Source of the DNA: Anaerolineaceae bacterium | GTDB taxonomy: Bacteria; Chloroflexota; Anaerolineae; 4572-78 | DNA length: 11,652 nt | Assembly: GCA_024762375.1 (NCBI GenBank) | Contig: JANTHQ010000030.1 | Span: 1 to 11,652, forward strand | Direction: 5' to 3' | In this document: positions 1-7,287 of the stretch, piece by piece | Numbering within the stretch: position 1 is the first letter of the stretch | Layout of the letters: every line of letters starts with the position of its first letter | Position numbers and translations under genes: made by a program | The notes under the pieces: generated by a model | Told to the model about the DNA's origin: nothing | Databases searched by the model: none | Seen by the model: only the letters and a program-made list of their open reading frames with translations

Positions 1-468
1 CCCGAAACGAGCATCGCCACCGATATCATCGTCGGTTTCCCCGGCGAAACGGAAACGCATTTTCAGGGCACGCTCGAAATTTTGGCGGAACTGAAAATGG
101 ATGTCTGCCATTCGGCGATGTATTCCCCGCGCGAGGGGACGGTTTCGGCAAAAGTGCTGCCGGACGATGTTTCGCCGGACGAGAAAAAACGGCGGCTCGA
201 TTTGGTCAATCAATTGCAGGAAGAAATCGTCACCGAAATTAACGAAAAATATATGGGCAAAACCGTCGAGGTTCTGGTTGAAGCCAAACATCGCGGCAAA
301 TGGAAAGGCCGCACCCGCACCAATAAACTTGTCTTTTTTGAAGATGACCGCGATTTAAAAGGGCAACTGGTTCATATTGATGTGGAATGGGCGGGGCCAT
401 GGAGTATGCGCGGCAAAGTCAGCGGCACGGTAAAAGAGAATATTCCGCTGGTTGCCGCAATGGGCTAA
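1..468 (+). CDS. miaB: tRNA-2-methylthio-N6-dimethylallyladenosine synthase MiaB, C-terminal part (5' truncated by window)
   Basis: Reading frame 1 is open from the first base and ends at TAA 466-468, giving 155 residues of a protein whose start lies outside the window. Residues 8-17 (DIIVGFPGET) and 41-47 (YSPREGT) match the end of the radical-SAM barrel of the methylthiotransferase family. The SPRxGT form is typical of MiaB rather than RimO or MtaB. About residues 84-150 form a TRAM domain (KYMGKTVEVLVE, then the RTRTNKLVFF segment), which binds tRNA. MiaB adds a methylthio group to i6A37 of tRNAs reading UNN codons, using two Fe-S clusters and SAM. The cluster-binding cysteines would be in the missing N-terminal part. 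A GNAT gene follows closely on the same strand and may be cotranscribed. The family is clear; the exact subfamily is a little less so without the N terminus. Confidence 0.88.
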   Translation, partial: PETSIATDIIVGFPGETETHFQGTLEILAELKMDVCHSAMYSPREGTVSAKVLPDDVSPDEKKRRLDLVNQLQEEIVTEINEKYMGKTVEVLVEAKHRGKWKGRTRTNKLVFFEDDRDLKGQLVHIDVEWAGPWSMRGKVSGTVKENIPLVAAMG

Positions 469-504
469 TGAGCGAATTTGCGAAAGGCAAATGACGAGCG
501 ACCA

Positions 505-1047
505 ATGACAAACTCCCACACCTTCACCACCCGTGATGGGCGCACAGTAACCGTTCGCCCCATCAAAGATACAGATACCGCGCTGCTGGTGGATTTGTGG
601 CATCATCTGTCTGACCGCACCAAGCGGATGCGATTCCACACCCTGCCGACAGACCTCCCCCCCAAAGAGGTGTGGCGGCGCGCCGCCGAACTGGCGCACC
701 TGCATCCCCGACGGCAGGCGGCGGTGGTTGCCACCATCCGCACCGACGACGGCGAGCACGCGGTGGGTGTCGCGCGGTTGAGCCGTGCCACGCCCGATGC
801 CACGGTCGCTGAAACGGCGGTGGTTGTCCGCGATGACTTTCAGCACGTGGGGCTGGGTACACATCTGCTGCGCACGCTGGGCGACATCGCGCTGGCAATG
901 GGTATTACCACATTTGAAGCGTGGGTACTCGCAGAAAACGAACCGGTGCTGGAAATCATCACCAAATTCGGTTATCCCGTTCAAATGGAGACCAGTCGCG
1001 GCGAAACACACGTGTTGTTGGATATTTCGGAGAAAAAGGGCCTTTAA
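505..1047 (+). CDS. GNAT family N-acetyltransferase (Pat-like GNAT domain)
   Basis: A 180-residue single-domain GNAT protein. Residues 9-20 (TRDGRTVTVRPI) and the LSDRTKRMRFH segment near 35-45 resemble the start of the GNAT domain of Pat-type protein acetyltransferases. The acetyl-CoA pyrophosphate loop is QHVGLG at 113-118, and a VLAENEPVLEIITKFGY segment near the end is the usual alpha4/beta6 region. The substrate cannot be told from sequence; no ligase-like CoA-binding domain or cyclic-nucleotide domain is attached. I chose ATG 505. An in-frame TTG at 478 would add nine residues (MRKANDERP) and sits only 9 bases after the miaB stop. Neither start has a strong Shine-Dalgarno site. The gene is probably read with miaB and converges on the methyltransferase gene ending at 1302. 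Confidence 0.82.
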   Translation: MTNSHTFTTRDGRTVTVRPIKDTDTALLVDLWHHLSDRTKRMRFHTLPTDLPPKEVWRRAAELAHLHPRRQAAVVATIRTDDGEHAVGVARLSRATPDATVAETAVVVRDDFQHVGLGTHLLRTLGDIALAMGITTFEAWVLAENEPVLEIITKFGYPVQMETSRGETHVLLDISEKKGL

Positions 1048-1060
1048 AAGAGGTAAGCCC

Positions 1061-1133
1061 GAACGGTGGCGTCCGGACTTTCAAAAAGGAGAAAAGGAGG
1101 ATTTAGAAGGTTTAGAGGAGAGTGCCACCGTTC
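1061..1133. repeat. Inverted repeat flanking a purine-rich loop in a convergent intergenic gap
   Basis: Bases 1061-1070 (gaacggtggc) are perfectly repeated in inverse at 1124-1133 (gccaccgttc). Two G-U pairs could extend the stem inward. The 53-base loop is strongly purine-rich, with several aaggag/gaggag runs, and includes the 8-base palindrome gtccggac at 1071-1078. It starts 13 bases after the GNAT stop. It may be a 3'-UTR structure or a copy of a dispersed intergenic repeat. No convincing ORF lies in the gap 1048-1301. Confidence 0.5.
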
Positions 1134-1179
1134 ACCGCGACTAAAAGAAAGAAAAACTAGATTGAAAACTAAACATTTG

Positions 1180-1201
1180 AGAGTGAGCCGACGGCATCTC
1201 T
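1180..1201 (+). terminator. Weak hairpin downstream of the GNAT gene, possible terminator
   Basis: AGAG/CTCT (1180-1183 with 1198-1201) and GCC/GGC (1187-1189 with 1193-1195) can pair around a GAC loop with a small internal loop. It is followed by a short, interrupted T-rich stretch. It lies 133 bases past the GNAT stop. The stem is short and the T run poor, so this is only a candidate. Confidence 0.2.
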
Positions 1202-1301
1202 ATTCGTTTGGGTCAACTACAGTATAACAGAAATCGCCCAACTTTTCAGTAAATTTTGCGTAAATGTTTTGCTTTTGCGAACAGAAAATCATAGCCCGAA
1301 C

Positions 1302-1967
1302 TTATGGCGACTTTCTCGCTGTGATGACCGCGACCGGTAACCCATACATCATCATCTTTGCCGCCGATTCGATTTCAAATTTCGCCTGCGCCACAAATGC
1401 TTCCGCGAAAATCGGACGGCAGTCCATCCACGCCGGAAAGTGCCGGTGACTCCATTCATACAACCGAACCATCCACGGTTCAGTTTCCCCTTTCGCTAGC
1501 GACACAACCCCCAACCGGCCGCCAATCGGCAAAACGCGGCGACATTCGGCCAACACCTGCGGAATCTCCGGTGTATCGAACAATTCCAGCGTAAAACTGA
1601 TGAACACAACATCAAACGTGGCTCGACGATATGGCAGCGTCGTAGCGTCTCCGAGCTGCAAAAACACCGGCGCGGCCACCTTTTGCGCCCAAAGTTTTTT
1701 TCGCGCTACCGCCGTCATCCCCTCCGACAAATCGATGCCGCACACCAGCCCGTCTTCGCCCACCGATTGCGCCAGCACCGACAAACATTCACCCGTGCCA
1801 AATCCGATTTCCAGCACGCGCTCGCCCGGACGGACGGCGAGTTGTTTCAGGCCGGCAAATTTGTATTTCCGCTCCGACGCGGCAAACAAATCATACCAGC
1901 GACTCATTCGAGTGTAATTTTTTCTGGCTGTGGCTTTAGGGCGCAAAACCCGGCTAATGGTTTCCAT
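1302..1967 (-). CDS. Class I SAM-dependent methyltransferase (UbiE/phospholipid methyltransferase-like)
   Basis: A 221-residue Rossmann-fold methyltransferase. Motif I, VLEIGFGTG, is at 51-59; the acidic residue after beta2 is in GIDLSEGM (D79); the adenine-contact segment GDATTLPY is at 106-113; motif IV FDVVFISFTLELF follows. The N-terminal YTRMSRWYDLFAASERKYKFAGL resembles UbiE and bacterial phosphatidylethanolamine N-methyltransferases, and the C-terminal CRPIFAEAFVAQAKFEI fits the same group. A lipid or quinone substrate is a guess. It is the last gene of the six-gene minus-strand operon. I chose ATG 1967. An in-frame TTG at 2018 overlaps the stop of the upstream ABC-F gene as TTGA, which would allow translational coupling and add a basic 17-residue tail, so the longer form (221+17) is a real alternative. 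Confidence 0.85.
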   Translation of the reverse strand: METISRVLRPKATARKNYTRMSRWYDLFAASERKYKFAGLKQLAVRPGERVLEIGFGTGECLSVLAQSVGEDGLVCGIDLSEGMTAVARKKLWAQKVAAPVFLQLGDATTLPYRRATFDVVFISFTLELFDTPEIPQVLAECRRVLPIGGRLGVVSLAKGETEPWMVRLYEWSHRHFPAWMDCRPIFAEAFVAQAKFEIESAAKMMMYGLPVAVITARKSP

Positions 1968-2014
1968 TTTTCTGCTCGGTTTCGGGGATATTCTACCGCG
2001 CAGCCGGGTGTTTT

Positions 2015-3901
2015 TCAAGCTGAATTGAGGCGTTTTTCTTCCAGTTCAGCCCATTGTTCAAAGGCAGAATCCAGTTCGGCTTCCAGTGCGGAAAATGCTG
2101 CCGATAGCGCTTGCAGTTTCTGATAATCGTCACCGGCGCGATTGATTTTTTCGCCAAGTGCGGCTTTCTCCGTTTCCAGTGCGGCAATGCGGGCTTCCAG
2201 CGCTATCAACGTCTGTTTCTCGCGATAGCTCAGTTTGTTTTCGCGCGTGCGGGCAACTTTTGGAGCAGTTTGTTTTGTGGTGCGTGATGTATTTTCACGC
2301 TGTTTTTCTGCACGCTTCAGGCGGTAATCGCTGTAATTGCCGGGATACTGCACGATTTTGCCGTTTCCTTCAAATGCGAAAATATGCTCGACCGTGCGGT
2401 CGAGAAAATAACGGTCGTGCGAAACAACCAGCAGCACACCGTCAAATTCGTCAAGATAATCCTCTAAAATGCTCAACGTTTCAATATCCAAATCGTTGGT
2501 TGGCTCATCGAGCAGCAGCACATTCGGCGCCATCATCAGCGTGCGGAGCAAATACAGCCGCCGCCGCTCGCCACCGGATAGCGTGCTGATATACGCTTGC
2601 TGCATCGGGCGCGGAAAGCGAAACCGTTCCAGCATTTGCGCCGCAGTGATGCGCCCACCATCGGCGGTGCGGATAACTTCTGCCACATCGGTGATGTTAT
2701 CAAATACACGCTGATTTTCGTCCAGCGCAGTGCTTTCCTGGTCATAATATCCGAGATGCACCGTTGCGCCGGTGATGATTTCGCCCGTATCGGGCTGCAA
2801 ACGCCCGGCAATCAAATTTAGCAGGGTGGATTTACCGCTGCCGTTTTTGCCGACAATTCCCAGCCGGTCGCGTTTTTTGATGTTGTAACTGAAATCGCGG
2901 ATGACTGTTTTTTCGCCAAACGATTTGCTGACGTGCCGCAGTTCGATGATTTGTTTTCCGGTACGGCGGCTGGCAACATTGATAGCCATATCGGTGGCGG
3001 CATTCGGCAATTCGGTTTCCAGCAGCGAGCGAGCACGTTTGATGCGCGCTTTTTGTTTTCCGCCGCGAGCCATCGGAGTGCGTTTGACCCAATCGAGTTC
3101 TTTTTGCAGAAAAGAGCGCCGTTCGAGCGCTTTTTTCTCGCGCTGGGCTTCTCGTGCCGTTCGGTTTTCCAGATATTGGGTATAGTTTCCGCGGTGCAAA
3201 TGGATATTGCCGCCTTCAATTTCAAAAATCTGATTTGCCACCCGGTCGAGAAAATAGCGGTCGTGGGTCACCATCAGCAAGCCGCTTTTCGCCGCAGCCA
3301 GATGTTCTTCCAGCCAAATGATGGTATCCGGGTCGAGATGGTTGGTCGGCTCATCCAGAATCAGCAAGTCGGCGGGGTCGAGCAACACCCGAGCCAGCGC
3401 CACCCGTCGCCGCTGCCCGCCGGACAGCGTCCCCAGCGGAGCATCGAATGTGGTGACCCCCAGCCGGGTCAACACCGATTTTGCGGCGGCTTCGGCTGCC
3501 CAGCCGTTTTCGGTGTCCATGCGGTGCGAAACGGCAGCCAATGCCGTTTGCGCGGCGGTATCGGTGGGTGCGGCGACGATTGCCTGCGTCGCGCGCCGGT
3601 AATCGCGCAGCAATCGCATTGTGGGCGACTGCCCCGCAAACACATAATCCAGCACAGATTGCGTGTCATCCATTTGGGGATTTTGCGGCAAAAAAGCGAT
3701 ATTCGCTTTGGGATTGCGTTCAATCGTGCCGCCGTCGGGCATTTCGATGCCCACCAACATTTTCAGCAGGGTAGATTTACCGCTGCCGTTGATACCGACA
3801 ATCCCCACACGGTCTTCGCTGCGAAGGCTGAACGAGACATCGTTGAAAAGTGTTTTCTCGCCGTAATGTTTGGTTAAATTGAAAACGGATAGAATTTGCA
3901 T
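2015..3901 (-). CDS. uup: ABC-F family ATPase, Uup-like
   Basis: A 628-residue soluble protein with two ABC ATPase domains and no membrane segments. Domain 1 has Walker A GINGSGKST (36-44), signature LSGGQ (159-163), Walker B with catalytic E184 and switch H213. Domain 2 has Walker A GKNGSGKST (351-359), signature LSGGE (441-445), E466 and H495. The charged interdomain linker at about 245-310 is the P-site tRNA interaction motif of ABC-F proteins. Residues about 545-625 form a C-terminal coiled coil, the hallmark of Uup. ABC-F proteins act on the ribosome rather than in transport; Uup is also linked to Holliday-junction binding and transposon excision. All catalytic residues are intact. Its start lies 3 bases after the stop of the DUF2103 gene. 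An antibiotic-resistance ABC-F is less likely given the coiled-coil tail. Confidence 0.92.
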   Translation of the reverse strand: MQILSVFNLTKHYGEKTLFNDVSFSLRSEDRVGIVGINGSGKSTLLKMLVGIEMPDGGTIERNPKANIAFLPQNPQMDDTQSVLDYVFAGQSPTMRLLRDYRRATQAIVAAPTDTAAQTALAAVSHRMDTENGWAAEAAAKSVLTRLGVTTFDAPLGTLSGGQRRRVALARVLLDPADLLILDEPTNHLDPDTIIWLEEHLAAAKSGLLMVTHDRYFLDRVANQIFEIEGGNIHLHRGNYTQYLENRTAREAQREKKALERRSFLQKELDWVKRTPMARGGKQKARIKRARSLLETELPNAATDMAINVASRRTGKQIIELRHVSKSFGEKTVIRDFSYNIKKRDRLGIVGKNGSGKSTLLNLIAGRLQPDTGEIITGATVHLGYYDQESTALDENQRVFDNITDVAEVIRTADGGRITAAQMLERFRFPRPMQQAYISTLSGGERRRLYLLRTLMMAPNVLLLDEPTNDLDIETLSILEDYLDEFDGVLLVVSHDRYFLDRTVEHIFAFEGNGKIVQYPGNYSDYRLKRAEKQRENTSRTTKQTAPKVARTRENKLSYREKQTLIALEARIAALETEKAALGEKINRAGDDYQKLQALSAAFSALEAELDSAFEQWAELEEKRLNSA

Positions 3902-3904
3902 CGG

Positions 3905-4198
3905 TTATTTTGCGAGCGCGGCATTGATGGCATTTTGCAGGTCGGCAGCAGAAAGGCCGGTGATGATGAACACTTCCTGTACGTTTCCCTCCGAGCGCGC
4001 CTGAACTTTGAACCCACCGCGAATGGGCACGGTCACCCGCAGGCGCAACGGCACCGGACGGCTTTTCACACGGGCAAGCCGTCCGGGGGTGATGGTTTTG
4101 ATGTCGGGGTGGGCAAGCAGCCGTTCCAACACCGGGATTAGCCCTTTGATGTGTGTTGAATGGTTCAGTACCAGCCGCCCGCCGTCTGCGGTGCTCAT
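3905..4198 (-). CDS. DUF2103 family small protein
   Basis: A 97-residue protein. The core, RLVLNHSTHIKGLIPVLERL (8-27) and ITPGRLARVKSRPVPLRLRVTVPIRGGFKVQAR (36-68), followed by VQEVFIITGLSAADLQNAI, recalls the DUF2103 family of cyanobacteria, Chloroflexota and archaea. That assignment is from memory of the pattern. The family is sometimes labelled metal-binding, but this copy has no cysteine; only the HSTH pair (H13, H16) could bind a metal. The basic middle section could contact nucleic acid. The start codon overlaps the stop of the phosphatase gene as ATGA, a sign of translational coupling, and the ABC-F gene starts 3 bases after its stop. Function is unknown. Confidence 0.75.
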   Translation of the reverse strand: MSTADGGRLVLNHSTHIKGLIPVLERLLAHPDIKTITPGRLARVKSRPVPLRLRVTVPIRGGFKVQARSEGNVQEVFIITGLSAADLQNAINAALAK

Positions 4199-5178
4199 GC
4201 AGCCACTTTGGCAATCGCGTTCAGCACGGCTTGATGCAGGCTGCCATTGCTGACAATTACGCCACGGTTATTGTACATTTTGCGATCCATCGAAAAATCG
4301 AGCGGTTTGCCGTACATATCACTGACTTTGCCGCCCGCTTCTTCGGCGATGATTGCGCCCGCCGCATGGTCCCAAATATTTTCCGCATAGTTGGGCGTTT
4401 TTTCCGATGGCAATCGCAGGTAAAGGGTTGCATCGCCGCGAGCCAGTGCACCATATTTTGCTTGACTGTCCATCCGCAGCGATGGCTGCACGATACCCAC
4501 TGCCTGCGCGATGGCATGGTTCATTTCGTGGTTGGCGTGTCCGGCTTCGACGCTTTCCAAAAATCGGAGTTTGGTGGGGTCATTTTCGCTGGCGACGTGA
4601 ATCGGCTGGTTGGTGTCACTGTGCAGCAACCCCATATAACTGCCTTCGCCGCGCACAGCGGAAAAAATGACGCCTCTGGGGCTTTGCGGCTCATCGAGGT
4701 TGAGCGGCAGCGCCGGGCATCCCAATACCCCAACTTTCACATCGCCGTGTTCAACCAAAGCCAGCGCAATGGCATACTGGTCATTTCGCAAAAAACCTTT
4801 GGTACCGTCAATGGGGTCAACCGTCCAGTAACGGTCGGCGACATTATCGTTGCCTTCATCAATCCAGCGGCAAATATCATCTTCGGTGGCATCGGGATAA
4901 AACCCCTGCACATAATCGCTAATTTTTACGAGTGTTGCGGCGTTGCCCGGTTTCTGCAGGTCGGACGTGTCTTCCTCGCCCACGATGGGGTCATCGGGAA
5001 AAGCCTCGGTCAAAAATTTGCAGATGATAGCCTGTGCGCCAAAATCGGCGATGGTTACCGGGCTGCGGTCTCCCTTTTCCAGCGCGTCCGGATTGACCAT
5101 ATCAGCGCGAACACGCACGCATAAATCGGCGGCCTGAGTAACGGCTTTTATGGCTATTTCAAGTTCTTTTTGGTACAT
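4195..5178 (-). CDS. 3'(2'),5'-bisphosphate nucleotidase, HAL2/SAL1 type
   Basis: A 327-residue member of the lithium-sensitive, Mg2+-dependent phosphatase superfamily. It hydrolyses 3'-phosphoadenosine 5'-phosphate (PAP) to AMP, removing an inhibitor formed in sulfate assimilation and sulfotransfer. Metal-ligand motifs are present: GEED (67-70), DPIDGTKGF (121-129) and WDHAAG (269-274). The overall layout follows eukaryotic HAL2/SAL1 rather than short bacterial CysQ: DRSPVTIADFGAQAI near 37-51, WTVDPIDGTKGFLR, a GCP segment at 153-155, EAGHANHE near 211-218, and MDSQAKYGALARGDATLYLRLP at about 236-257. The start ATG 5178 has a GAGG Shine-Dalgarno site 5 bases upstream. It is the third gene of the operon, 28 bases after the fructosamine-kinase gene, and overlaps the next gene by ATGA. 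Some activity on inositol phosphates is possible. Confidence 0.9.
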   Translation of the reverse strand: MYQKELEIAIKAVTQAADLCVRVRADMVNPDALEKGDRSPVTIADFGAQAIICKFLTEAFPDDPIVGEEDTSDLQKPGNAATLVKISDYVQGFYPDATEDDICRWIDEGNDNVADRYWTVDPIDGTKGFLRNDQYAIALALVEHGDVKVGVLGCPALPLNLDEPQSPRGVIFSAVRGEGSYMGLLHSDTNQPIHVASENDPTKLRFLESVEAGHANHEMNHAIAQAVGIVQPSLRMDSQAKYGALARGDATLYLRLPSEKTPNYAENIWDHAAGAIIAEEAGGKVSDMYGKPLDFSMDRKMYNNRGVIVSNGSLHQAVLNAIAKVAA

Positions 5179-5206
5179 AATTTCCTCGATTGGGGGGATT
5201 TCAGTT

Positions 5207-6064
5207 TTACAGATATTTTTTCAGGACGGCCTCTACCTGACTGCCGTAACTTTCGCCAAACAAATTAAGATGGTTGAGCAGGTGATAAAGGTTGTATAAA
5301 TCTTTCCGTTCATTATAACCCGCATCGAGCGCCCACGATGCGTGATATGCCCGATAAAACGCCGGTGGAAATCCGCCAAACAATTCGGTAAACGCCAAAT
5401 CGGCTTCGCGGTCGCCGAAATAGACGGCGGGGTCAATCAGTGCGGGTTCGCCCGTTGCAGCGACCAGCCAATTGCCGCCCCACAAATCGCCGTGCAATAG
5501 CGATGCAGGCGGGTTCGCAGGCAGAAAATCACCCAGCCGGGCGATGAGTTTTTCCAGCATTTTTGCGCGGCCTGCCGGAAGATTGCCTTTTTGGGCCGCC
5601 AAATCCATCTGTGCGCCCAGCCGATTTTCGCCAAAAAATGTGACCCAATCGGCGACGGGTGTGTTCAACTGGGGTGTCAATCCACAATAGTTGTTTTCGG
5701 GCAAGCCGTAATTTTCTCGGGTATAGCGATGTTGTTCGGCCAGTCCGGCGCCCAGCATCTGCGCCGCATCCGCCGAGCGGGCCTCGCCGCGGCCCAGCCA
5801 TTCCATCACCAGATATGTTTCGCTGAAAAAGAAAACCGCCGGAACGCGCAGGGCATTGGCTTGAGCCAGCAATTGCAGGCCGTGCGCTTCGGCGGGAAAC
5901 ATCCCCGGCGGCGGCGATGCGTGCCATTTGGCGAAAACCATCTGCCCATCTGCCAGCGAGATGCGCGCCGCACGGTTGATGTCGCCGCCGTAAACCGGAG
6001 TCACTTCGGCTATATCTGCGCCAAAGTACGTTTTTAGTTCCGAATGTAACCCGGTGGGAATCAT
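5207..6064 (-). CDS. Fructosamine/ribulosamine 3-kinase family protein
   Basis: A 285-residue FN3K-family kinase, of the usual length. It has the aminoglycoside-phosphotransferase-like fold: GGDINRAARISLADGQMVFAKWH near 26-48 (ATP-binding beta sheet with the lysine), the catalytic loop HGDLWGGN at 191-198, and the metal-binding IDPAVYFGDREAD at 210-222. The family phosphorylates ketosamines on proteins at O-3, which makes the sugar adduct unstable so that it falls off; bacterial members mostly act on ribulosamines and erythrulosamines. The start at ATG 6064 lies 2 bases after the stop of the phosphatase gene. A longer frame reaching 6118 only reads into that gene. Being next to an LMW phosphatase fits a protein-deglycation role. 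Confidence 0.9.
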   Translation of the reverse strand: MIPTGLHSELKTYFGADIAEVTPVYGGDINRAARISLADGQMVFAKWHASPPPGMFPAEAHGLQLLAQANALRVPAVFFFSETYLVMEWLGRGEARSADAAQMLGAGLAEQHRYTRENYGLPENNYCGLTPQLNTPVADWVTFFGENRLGAQMDLAAQKGNLPAGRAKMLEKLIARLGDFLPANPPASLLHGDLWGGNWLVAATGEPALIDPAVYFGDREADLAFTELFGGFPPAFYRAYHASWALDAGYNERKDLYNLYHLLNHLNLFGESYGSQVEAVLKKYL

Positions 6065-6066
6065 AT

Positions 6067-6543
6067 TTAAGCGAAATTGGGGTGGGTGTTGACAATATTT
6101 TGGAGCAATCCGGTACATCCGGCAAAAACTAAATCATATACCACTTCAAAATTGCCCACATAATAGGGGTCCGGCACGTCGAGTGTTTCGGTGCCATCGG
6201 AAAATTCAAGTAACAGATATATCGGTTTTTCGATGCCTTCACGCGCCAGCATTGACCGCACATGGGCTTGATTGCGGGTATCCAGTGCAACCAGATAATC
6301 GAATGTATGTAAATCGGAGGGGGTTATTTGCCGTGACCGTCCACTGTACGACAAGTTATGTGTTTTGAAAATTCGTTGCGTGCCGGGGCACGGTGGTTCG
6401 CCCACGTGATAGTGTTCCGTGCCCACCGAATCCACAGCGATAGCGTCATTCAATCCGGCTTGCGCGACCAAATCGGCAAACACGGCTTCCGCCATCGGTG
6501 AGCGGCATATATTCCCCGAGCAAATAAATAACACATTCAGCAT
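6067..6543 (-). CDS. Low-molecular-weight protein tyrosine phosphatase family
   Basis: A 158-residue LMW-PTP. The active-site P-loop CSGNICRS begins at C8 (nucleophile), with R14, right after the start. The general acid is D125 in VPDPYY. The start at ATG 6543 is the only one that places the P-loop where the family has it, and it has a GAGG site in the short leader; an upstream TTG at 6588 would read through the promoter. Enzymes of this family dephosphorylate tyrosyl proteins, and the eukaryotic LMW-PTP-A is also known as a ribulosamine-5-phosphatase. Here it is the first gene of the operon and is followed after 2 bases by the fructosamine-kinase gene. I infer a shared role in clearing ribose-5-phosphate adducts from proteins. 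Arsenate reductase is less likely, as the extra redox cysteines are absent. Confidence 0.9.
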   Translation of the reverse strand: MLNVLFICSGNICRSPMAEAVFADLVAQAGLNDAIAVDSVGTEHYHVGEPPCPGTQRIFKTHNLSYSGRSRQITPSDLHTFDYLVALDTRNQAHVRSMLAREGIEKPIYLLLEFSDGTETLDVPDPYYVGNFEVVYDLVFAGCTGLLQNIVNTHPNFA

Positions 6544-6559
6544 AAAAAACCTCGCGGGG

Positions 6560-6588
6560 AGTATAGCAAGCCCCGCCAAGATTGACAA
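6560..6588 (-). promoter_or_regulatory. Sigma70-type promoter of the six-gene minus-strand operon
   Basis: Reading the minus strand, -35 TTGTCA (6588-6583), a 17-base spacer and -10 TATACT (6565-6560). Transcription should begin near 6553, only about 10 bases before ATG 6543, so the Shine-Dalgarno site sits almost at the mRNA 5' end. The -35 overlaps that of the divergent yigZ promoter. Confidence 0.7.
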
Positions 6589-6610
6589 AATACCGTGCTC
6601 AATATATGGT
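6582..6610 (+). promoter_or_regulatory. Sigma70-type promoter of the yigZ-like gene
   Basis: A perfect -35 TTGACA (6582-6587), a 17-base spacer and a 4/6 -10 TATGGT (6605-6610), followed by a leader of about 30 bases to ATG 6648. It shares five bases of -35 sequence with the opposing operon promoter, so polymerase can bind only one of them at a time. Confidence 0.5.
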
Positions 6611-6647
6611 AAACGGAAATTTTAGAAATATACCAGGCCAAAACCCG

Positions 6648-7268
6648 ATGCCCACTCGCTACCCTATCCCCGCGGGGGAACACGAAATTGAGATTGTCAT
6701 TCGCCGTTCACGGTTTATCAGCAACGCGGCATACACGCCGACGGTTGCATCGGCGCGCGCCTTCATCGCCGAAATTGGCCACCGCTATCCGGACGCCTCG
6801 CATCACGTGTATGCGTTCGCGGTGGGGTTCGGTGCGTCTGTCACCCACGGCATGAGCGATGACGGCGAACCATCCGGCACGGCGGGCAAGCCGACGCTGG
6901 CCGTGGTGCGCGGCAGCGGGCTGGGCGACGTGACAGTGGTCACCACCCGTTATTTCGGGGGAACGAAACTCGGCACGGGGGGACTGGTGAAAGCATATAC
7001 CGAAGCGGCACAACTGGTACTGGCAGAAATTCCGCGCACGGAAAAAGTGGAAAAAAGAGAAGTTTCCATCACCGTGCCGTACCATTTTTACGAACCGGTG
7101 CGCCGGTTGGCCGCTCAATTTGAGGGTGACATCACCGGCGAAACGTTCGCTGCCGATGTACAATTGACGCTCGTTTTTCCCGTTTCGGCAGTAAAAGAGT
7201 TTGCCGCCGCGCTATCAGAACTCACCGGCGGGCAAATTCAACTGAACGCTGACGGCTCTGAATACTGA
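6648..7268 (+). CDS. yigZ: YigZ/IMPACT family protein
   Basis: A 206-residue protein of the UPF0029/IMPACT family. Residues about 17-130 form the IMPACT domain, with HHVYAFAVG (52-60), SDDGEPSGTAGKP (70-82) and TTRYFGGTKLGTGGLVKAY (99-117). About 138-200 is the C-terminal DUF1949 domain. Eukaryotic IMPACT binds Gcn1 and regulates translation; the bacterial role is unclear, with proposed links to ribosome or nucleic-acid binding. ATG 6648 is chosen because the conserved region (HEIEIVIRRSRFI) starts soon after it. An in-frame ATG at 6582 falls in the -35 box of the promoter. It converges on the isopentenyl phosphate kinase gene with 19 bases between the stops. Confidence 0.9.
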   Translation: MPTRYPIPAGEHEIEIVIRRSRFISNAAYTPTVASARAFIAEIGHRYPDASHHVYAFAVGFGASVTHGMSDDGEPSGTAGKPTLAVVRGSGLGDVTVVTTRYFGGTKLGTGGLVKAYTEAAQLVLAEIPRTEKVEKREVSITVPYHFYEPVRRLAAQFEGDITGETFAADVQLTLVFPVSAVKEFAAALSELTGGQIQLNADGSEY

Positions 7269-7287
7269 TGGCTGACGGCTGAATGCC

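Noticed and set aside
355..1011. A 218-codon open frame on the minus strand
   Set aside because: Antisense to the end of miaB and the GNAT gene, both with recognisable domains.
2933..3877. A 314-codon open frame on the plus strand
   Set aside because: It lies wholly antisense to the ABC-F gene, whose motifs are all intact; the product shows no family features.
4153..5124. A 323-codon open frame on the plus strand
   Set aside because: Antisense shadow of the HAL2-type phosphatase and part of DUF2103; its low stop frequency comes from codon bias of the real genes.
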